Assembly (NCBI GenBank): GCA_038145175.1
Contig: JAYQPE010000016.1
Location: forward strand, 1-9,840
DNA from: ATZT02 sp038145175
Lineage (GTDB): Bacteria > Actinomycetota > Actinomycetes > S36-B12 > UBA5976
Length of the DNA stretch: 9,840 nt
Reading direction: 5' to 3'
The notes under the pieces: model-generated
Told to the model about the DNA's origin: nothing
Database searches by the model: none
The model's input: the letters and a program-made list of their open reading frames with translations, nothing else
Shown: in pieces, positions 5,785-9,840 of the stretch
Position numbering within the stretch: the stretch's first letter is position 1
Layout of the letters: each line of letters opens with the position of its first letter
Translations under genes and position numbers: made by a program

Positions 5785-5838
5785 TGCTATGTCAGAGGCA
5801 TAACTTATATTTATGTAATCAAGAAAGGTTAACCACAA

Positions 5839-6162
5839 GTGAAATTCATTCTCTTTGTCATCTTTGACAAGCTTGATCTTGCCACTCAAAAAGAGATGGA
5901 AGATATAACTGCTTTTAACAAGGAATTAAAAGCCAATAACCATTTTGTTTTTGCAGCAGGTCTTGCTAACCCTGATTCTTCAATTCTTATCGATAATAGA
6001 GAAAATGTAAACATTGTTGAAAATAAATCATTGTTAGAAAATAAAGAATTCTATATTGGCTTTTGGATTATTGAAGCAAAAGATGAAACTCAAGCCAAAG
6101 ATTTAGCCTTGAAAGCATCTTTAAGTTGCAATAGAAAAGTTGAATTAAGACAGATTCTTTAG
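5839..6162 (+). CDS. YCII-related (DGPF-like) domain protein
   Basis: 107 aa with a GTG start. It is a single ferredoxin-like YCII domain: first strand MKFILFVIF, helix EMEDITAFNKELKANNHFVFAAGL (20-43), FYIGFWIIEAKDETQAKDLALKA (71-93, the conserved 'G-x-W-I-I-E' strand and following helix) and the last strand VELRQIL. The usual TDGPF loop is replaced by NIVENKSLLENKE. YCII proteins are small enzymes or binding proteins of mostly unknown function. The GTG at 5839 is preferred because it gives the family's standard first strand and has AAGAAAGG (5821-5828) upstream. The stop is 4 bp from the stop of the convergent arsC. Confidence 0.8.
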   Translation: MKFILFVIFDKLDLATQKEMEDITAFNKELKANNHFVFAAGLANPDSSILIDNRENVNIVENKSLLENKEFYIGFWIIEAKDETQAKDLALKASLSCNRKVELRQIL

Positions 6163-6166
6163 ATTT

Positions 6167-6556
6167 TTATATCTCTGAAAGTAATGTTTCTATACGAGAT
6201 TTAATTTCATCTCTTATTTTTCTCACAGTATCGATATCTTTTCCTGCAGGATCTTCTAATTCCCAATCTTCATATCTTTTGCCAGGAAATATTGGACAAG
6301 CATCACCGCAACCCATGGTGATAACTACATCTGATTCTTTCACTGCATCTGTGGTTAAAACTTTTGGTTGATTGTTGGAAATATCTATTCCTACTTCCTT
6401 CATAACTTCAATAGCCACAGGATTTATTTGATCTTTAGGCATTGATCCTGCGGAAAGAACTTTAACTTTTTCTTTTCCCAAAGCTTGCATAAAACCTGCT
6501 GCCATTTGGGAACGTCCAGCATTATGAACACAAACAAACAATATTGTTTTAGCCAT
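6167..6556 (-). CDS. arsC: Arsenate reductase, low-molecular-weight PTPase fold, actinobacterial type
   Basis: 129 aa. The catalytic loop is CVHNAGRS (C9 nucleophile, R15) and the general acid D102 is in EDPAG. MGCGDACPIFPGKRYEDWEL (81-100) is typical of the Corynebacterium ArsC1/2 group, which reduces arsenate through mycothiol and mycoredoxin rather than through a thioredoxin relay. C83 and C87 are present, so a thioredoxin-type route is not excluded. It is the third gene of senX3-regX3-arsC and its start lies inside the end of regX3 (8-bp overlap, 6549-6556), so translation is coupled. AGGT just before the ATG may serve as ribosome binding site. The location suggests that arsenate detoxification is raised when phosphate is scarce and arsenate enters through phosphate transporters (inference). 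Confidence 0.88.
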   Translation of the reverse strand: MAKTILFVCVHNAGRSQMAAGFMQALGKEKVKVLSAGSMPKDQINPVAIEVMKEVGIDISNNQPKVLTTDAVKESDVVITMGCGDACPIFPGKRYEDWELEDPAGKDIDTVRKIRDEIKSRIETLLSEI

Positions 6557-7235
6557 TTGTTACCTGAAATTTATAACCTAAACCTCTGATGGTTTGAATA
6601 ATTTCTGGATTGTTTGGATTTTTTTCAATTTTTGCTCTGATTCGTTTTATGTGAACATCAAGTGTTTTAGTATCGCCAAAATAATCACTGCCCCAAACAC
6701 GATCAATTAATTGATTTCTGGTTAATACCCGTCCTGGATTTTGAGATAAATAAAGTAGTAAATCAAATTCTTTTAAGGGCAGTCTTACTTCACTTCCTCT
6801 CACCATTACTTTGTGTTGGACTGGATCAATTTTTACTTCGCCAGAATCAGTGGGGGAGGAATCTGGCAAAGGTTCATTTACACGTCTAAGTATTGCTTTT
6901 ACCCGAGCTGTTAATTCTCTTCCAGAAAATGGTTTAGTTATATAGTCATCAGCACCAAGTTCTAGCCCCAGAACTTTATCTAATTCAGTGTCTTTAGCAG
7001 TTAACATAATTATTGGTACATTGCTAATTTTTCTAACCTGTTTACAGATTTCTAAGCCATCCATTCCAGGAAGCATTAGATCTAACAAAATTAAATCAGC
7101 TGAATTTGCTTGAAAGTAATTAAAACCTTCAACGCCATCTTCTTCTTGGATTACTTGAAAACCTTCTTTTTCAAGTAAGAAAGCAACAGATTCCCTAATA
7201 GAAGATTCATCTTCAATAAGTAATATTTTGGTCAT
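6549..7235 (-). CDS. regX3: RegX3-like response regulator (OmpR/PhoB family)
   Basis: 228 aa. Receiver domain 1-118: acidic pair E8/D9, phosphorylation site D52 in LLDLMLPGMDG, T79, K101 in YITKPF. A short linker (119-132) leads to a winged-helix DNA-binding domain (about 133-226) with RVLTRNQLIDRVWG, the recognition helix region TLDVHIKRIRAKIE and the wing IRGLGYKF. Sequence and pairing with a SenX3-type kinase indicate the phosphate-starvation regulator of Actinobacteria, which binds direct-repeat PHO boxes. It starts directly after the senX3 stop with no gap and overlaps arsC at its end. The likely targets visible here are the two repeat pairs between senX3 and ppk1. Confidence 0.92.
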   Translation of the reverse strand: MTKILLIEDESSIRESVAFLLEKEGFQVIQEEDGVEGFNYFQANSADLILLDLMLPGMDGLEICKQVRKISNVPIIMLTAKDTELDKVLGLELGADDYITKPFSGRELTARVKAILRRVNEPLPDSSPTDSGEVKIDPVQHKVMVRGSEVRLPLKEFDLLLYLSQNPGRVLTRNQLIDRVWGSDYFGDTKTLDVHIKRIRAKIEKNPNNPEIIQTIRGLGYKFQVTNG

Positions 7236-8279
7236 TTAGATCTCATTCAATGTCTGATTGATCGGCAACTGCATGGTGAAAGTTGCTCCTTTGCCAAGTT
7301 TTGATTCAACCAATGCTCGACCACCATGGTTATTACAAATGTGTTTAACCAACGACAATCCTATTCCAGATCCACCTTCATTTCGAGATCTTGCAGAATC
7401 TACTCGGTAAAAGCGTTCAAAAATTCTTAATTGATCCTCAGGACGTATTCCCTCTCCAGAATCTTTTACATCTATATCCACAAAGTATTCACTTTCTGAT
7501 GCAGTAACAACGACTAATTTGTCATCTCCAGTGTGATAGATCGCATTAACTAATAAATTTTTTAAAGCAGTAGTTAATTGTTTTTCATCACCCATTACCG
7601 TTGCTTTAATTCCGTTTATCACTTCAATAGTAACTCCATTTTTGTTAGCAATACTTTCAACTGCATCTTGCGCTAAAGAAATTAGTTTTGAAACAGATAC
7701 AATTTCAGGTTCTTCTAAAGGATTATCTGACTGAATTCTTGATAAATCAATAATGTCTTTAATTAAGTTAGCTAGTCTTTTTGTTTCATTTGGAATTTTT
7801 TCAGCAAACTTTTTTATTGAAGCCGAGTCATTATCAGACTCTTTTATTGCTTCACTTAATAACTCTAAAGCACTTACTGGAGTTTTTAGTTCGTGCGAGA
7901 TATTTGCAATAAAATCACGTCTGGTTTGTTCAATTCTTAAAGCAAAAGTTTGATCAGTAATAAGAAGTAAAATAAAACCTTGCTCGATTTGGATAGCATC
8001 TATATCTAATTGCTGAGTTATTTTGTTTTCTTTGTTGTAGTGGTTAACTAAAGTATTTGCTTTAATAAAACTAGGTTTTAAAGACTTAACATATTTATTT
8101 AATTCTTTTAAAGTAATTTCGCGTTCTCTAACAAGTCCTAGAATCGCTGCATCTGCTGAAAAATAGACAACTTCAAATTTGTCGTTAAGTAATATGACAA
8201 TGCCAGGAAGTAGGTTGATTAGATTTCTAAGTCCAGAATTTTCTAATTCAGCCATATCCATAGCGTATGAAGTGGTCAA
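7236..8279 (-). CDS. senX3: SenX3-like sensor histidine kinase without transmembrane segments
   Basis: 347 aa with a TTG start. A PAS-like domain (about 17-113) is followed by the dimerisation/phosphoacceptor domain with FIANISHELKTPVSAL (H129) and the ATPase domain: N-box NLLVNAIYH (241-249), G1 DSGEGI (273-278), F-box IFERFYR, G2 GGSGIGLSL (302-310). It matches mycobacterial SenX3 from the PAS domain on. The two N-terminal membrane helices of that protein are absent, and extending upstream meets a stop after 9 codons (TAG, plus-strand 8307-8309), so the protein should be cytosolic. The TTG is favoured by AGAAAGAAG upstream; in-frame ATG codons at residues 7 and 9 have no ribosome binding site. 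It heads the operon senX3-regX3-arsC. Confidence 0.9.
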   Translation of the reverse strand: MTTSYAMDMAELENSGLRNLINLLPGIVILLNDKFEVVYFSADAAILGLVREREITLKELNKYVKSLKPSFIKANTLVNHYNKENKITQQLDIDAIQIEQGFILLLITDQTFALRIEQTRRDFIANISHELKTPVSALELLSEAIKESDNDSASIKKFAEKIPNETKRLANLIKDIIDLSRIQSDNPLEEPEIVSVSKLISLAQDAVESIANKNGVTIEVINGIKATVMGDEKQLTTALKNLLVNAIYHTGDDKLVVVTASESEYFVDIDVKDSGEGIRPEDQLRIFERFYRVDSARSRNEGGSGIGLSLVKHICNNHGGRALVESKLGKGATFTMQLPINQTLNEI

Positions 8280-8296
8280 ATTTTCACTTCTTTCTA

Positions 8297-8323
8297 GAGT
8301 TAGCCCCTAGACGGGTTTAACTC
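8297..8323 (-). promoter_or_regulatory. Hairpin in the senX3 leader
   Basis: GAGTTA (8297-8302) pairs with TAACTC (8318-8323), and CCC (8305-8307) with GGG (8313-8315), around a 5-nt loop with a 2x2 internal loop. It lies 18 nt before the TTG start codon, in the presumed 5' leader of senX3. No run of T follows, so it is not a terminator; it could influence translation. Confidence 0.4.
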
Positions 8324-8356
8324 AATTTCGGTTTTATTTACCTTTTCCTCTCCTTA

Positions 8357-8389
8357 ACCCTAAAAATGAAAAGTGAACATTTGGTTAAC
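8357..8389 (-). promoter_or_regulatory. PHO-box-like direct repeat and -10 of the senX3-regX3-arsC operon
   Basis: On the minus strand GTTAACC (8389-8383) and GTTCACT (8378-8372) start exactly 11 bp apart, like the GTTCACC-type repeats bound by actinobacterial PhoP/RegX3. A further in-phase ATTAACC lies two periods upstream (8411-8405). Nine bases after the second repeat comes TAGGGT (8362-8357), a TANNNT -10 candidate. There is no -35 hexamer, as expected of an activator-dependent promoter. The predicted leader is about 70 nt. Confidence 0.55.
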
Positions 8390-8472
8390 TCAATCAAGAG
8401 CAAGGGTTAATTTTTGATAATTTGTGGGGAAATCGAATATTTAAAAAAGATTTAAACTTTCATACCCAGTTT

Positions 8473-8481
8473 TGTGGATAA
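8473..8481 (-). promoter_or_regulatory. DnaA-box match in the senX3/ppk1 gap
   Basis: TGTGGATAA on the plus strand is the exact complement of the DnaA box TTATCCACA. It lies 4 bp upstream of the ppk1 PHO-like repeats. It is the second perfect match in the window, and both are in promoter regions. It might alternatively be an additional weak PHO unit (GTGGATA), which is in phase with the repeats. Confidence 0.35.
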
Positions 8482-8484
8482 TTT

Positions 8485-8517
8485 GTTAACTTTTTGTTTA
8501 CTGAATTAAGACATACT
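8485..8517 (+). promoter_or_regulatory. PHO-box-like direct repeat and -10 of ppk1, leaderless start
   Basis: GTTAACT (8485-8491) and GTTTACT (8496-8502) start 11 bp apart. CATACT (8512-8517), a TATACT-like -10, follows after 9 bp, and the ppk1 ATG comes 6 nt later. The repeats cover the place of a -35. No Shine-Dalgarno sequence is present, fitting a leaderless message. The geometry (11-bp period, 9 bp to the -10) is the same as at the senX3 promoter. Confidence 0.55.
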
Positions 8518-8523
8518 TACCGG

Positions 8524-9840
8524 ATGCTACTGACGACTAAGGCTCGGTTTATTGATCGGGAACTCAGCTGGCTTGATTTCAATAAGAGAGTACTTGAACT
8601 TGCAGAAGATCCAAATATTCTCTTATTGGAACGAATTAGGTTTTTAGCAATATTTTCTTCAAATCTAGATGAATTTTTTATGGTTAGAGTTGCAAATTTA
8701 AGAACAGCATTAGAAACAAATTCTGAAGTGTATAACCCTTCTCAAATAAAGCCTAAAGAGTTAATGAGAGAGATATCTGAAAGAACTCGTGAATTAACAA
8801 AAAGACAATCTGATTTATTTCACAATGAGATTTTGCCAGAACTTAAAAGTAATGGAATTGAATTTGTTGATTGGAATGATTTATCAAGTTATGAAAAAGA
8901 TTACTTAAGTGACATTTTTCAAACGAAAATTTTTCCAATTCTTACTCCATTGGCAGTTGATCCAACGCATCCCTTTCCTTATATTTCTGGCTTATCCCTT
9001 AACTTGGCAGTTAATTTAAAAGGGCATAAAAAGAAAGAAAAGTTTTTTGCCAGAATTAAAATCCCACCGAATCTTCCAAGATTTATCGCAACTTCAAGTG
9101 AGCAAAATGTCAGATTTATTACATTAGAAAAATTAATAATCGAGCATTTAGCTGAACTTTTTCCTGGAGTGAAAATAAAAAATTACTACACATTCAGATT
9201 AACAAGAAATCAAGATTTAGATTTAGATGACGATACTCAAGATTTACTTGAATCTTTAGAGCAGGAATTACATAAAAGAAGATTTGGCCCAGCGGTAAGA
9301 CTTGAAGTTGACGAAGAGATTGATCCTGAACTTTTAAAAACTCTGGCTTATGAATTAGAAATTCCTGAAGAGGAGGTCATTAAATACAAAGAACCCTTGG
9401 ATCTAACAGCGCTTTACCAAATTGCAGATTTAAAAATTCCAGAACTCAAGTATCCACCGTATAAGAGTTTCATTCCGAAAGCATTTAAAGATTCCCAAGA
9501 TGGGAAACATGACATTTTTCAAGTCTTGAAAGAAAAAGAACTTGGACTTCATCATCCTTATGACACATTTTCTTCTTCAATAGTTTCTTTCTTACAAAAA
9601 GCTGCTAGAGATCCAAACGTCTTGGCAATCAAGCAAACTCTTTATAGAACTTCAGGAGATTCGCCAATAGTTCACGCATTGATTGAGGCAGCAGAACTTG
9701 GAAAACAGGTCGTAGCCGTTGTTGAAATTCGAGCAAGATTTGATGAGTTAGCAAATGTTAGATGGGCAAGAAAATTAGAAGATTCAGGAGTTCATGTGGT
9801 TTATGGACTAATGGGATTTAAAACACATGCCAAATTATCT
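8524..9840 (+). CDS. ppk1: Polyphosphate kinase, PPK1 type (3' cut by window)
   Basis: The frame is open from ATG 8524 to the last base: 439 codons of about 690-730 expected. It makes long-chain polyphosphate from ATP, reversibly. The N-terminal domain has RELSWLDFNKRVLE (12-25) and FSSNLDEFFMVRV (44-56) with the ATP-contacting Asn at N47. The middle domain contains FPILTPLAVDPTHPFPYISG. The first C-terminal phospholipase-D-like domain has IKQTLYRTSGDSPI (R375), VEIRARFDELANVRW (R405) and GFKTHAKLS (H435, the phospho-accepting His). By chance the numbering coincides with the E. coli enzyme. The second catalytic His lies beyond the window. It is divergent from senX3-regX3 and probably under RegX3 control, as ppk is in other Actinobacteria. 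Confidence 0.95.
   Translation, partial: MLLTTKARFIDRELSWLDFNKRVLELAEDPNILLLERIRFLAIFSSNLDEFFMVRVANLRTALETNSEVYNPSQIKPKELMREISERTRELTKRQSDLFHNEILPELKSNGIEFVDWNDLSSYEKDYLSDIFQTKIFPILTPLAVDPTHPFPYISGLSLNLAVNLKGHKKKEKFFARIKIPPNLPRFIATSSEQNVRFITLEKLIIEHLAELFPGVKIKNYYTFRLTRNQDLDLDDDTQDLLESLEQELHKRRFGPAVRLEVDEEIDPELLKTLAYELEIPEEEVIKYKEPLDLTALYQIADLKIPELKYPPYKSFIPKAFKDSQDGKHDIFQVLKEKELGLHHPYDTFSSSIVSFLQKAARDPNVLAIKQTLYRTSGDSPIVHALIEAAELGKQVVAVVEIRARFDELANVRWARKLEDSGVHVVYGLMGFKTHAKLS

Noticed and set aside
5698..5889. 63-codon open frame on the minus strand
   Set aside because: It overlaps the YCII start and the promoter/DnaA-box region, has no ribosome binding site and resembles no protein.

Overview
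The window looks like a compact, low-G+C (about one third by eye) actinobacterial chromosome. Four things point there: a SenX3-RegX3-type two-component system, an arsenate reductase of the actinobacterial (mycothiol-type) subfamily, several start codons placed 5-9 nt after a TANNNT -10 hexamer (leaderless or near-leaderless transcripts), and very tight gene packing with three convergent gene pairs whose ends touch or overlap. The low G+C suggests a streamlined aquatic lineage (for example Actinomarinales- or Nanopelagicales-like), but this is inference. I see no mobile element, tRNA, rRNA or CRISPR array.

Region 1 (1-818): the last 15 codons of an unidentified gene, then a convergent gene for a small membrane protein with a glycine-rich DUF4236-like head and a TM2 domain.

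Region 2 (819-4496): a sulfur-salvage locus. Leftward operon: O-acetylhomoserine sulfhydrylase (metY), a YccU-type CoA-binding protein and a small cupin. Divergent from it, across 76 bp, are a RuBisCO-like protein (form IV) and a DUF1059 mini-protein. RuBisCO-like protein + cupin + MetY is the set known from Rhodospirillum rubrum as the 'MTA-isoprenoid shunt'. There, 5-methylthioribulose-1-P is isomerised by the RuBisCO-like protein, the cupin releases methanethiol and leaves 1-deoxyxylulose-5-P, and the sulfhydrylase turns methanethiol plus O-acetylhomoserine into methionine. Finding the three genes side by side in a low-G+C actinobacterium is the most interesting feature of the window.

Region 3 (4493-6162): a nitroreductase gene with a perfect 16-bp hairpin inside its coding sequence, a small exported Ala/Lys-rich protein with a strong ribosome binding site and a textbook terminator, and a YCII-domain protein.

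Region 4 (6167-9840): a phosphate-response locus. Leftward operon senX3-regX3-arsC, with overlapping or abutting genes, and divergent ppk1 (polyphosphate kinase, cut by the window end just after its catalytic His). The 244-bp gap between them carries two pairs of 7-mers spaced 11 bp apart, each placed 9 bp before a candidate -10 hexamer. They resemble actinobacterial PHO boxes and suggest that RegX3 controls both its own operon and ppk1. The SenX3 homologue has no transmembrane segments, unlike the usual form.
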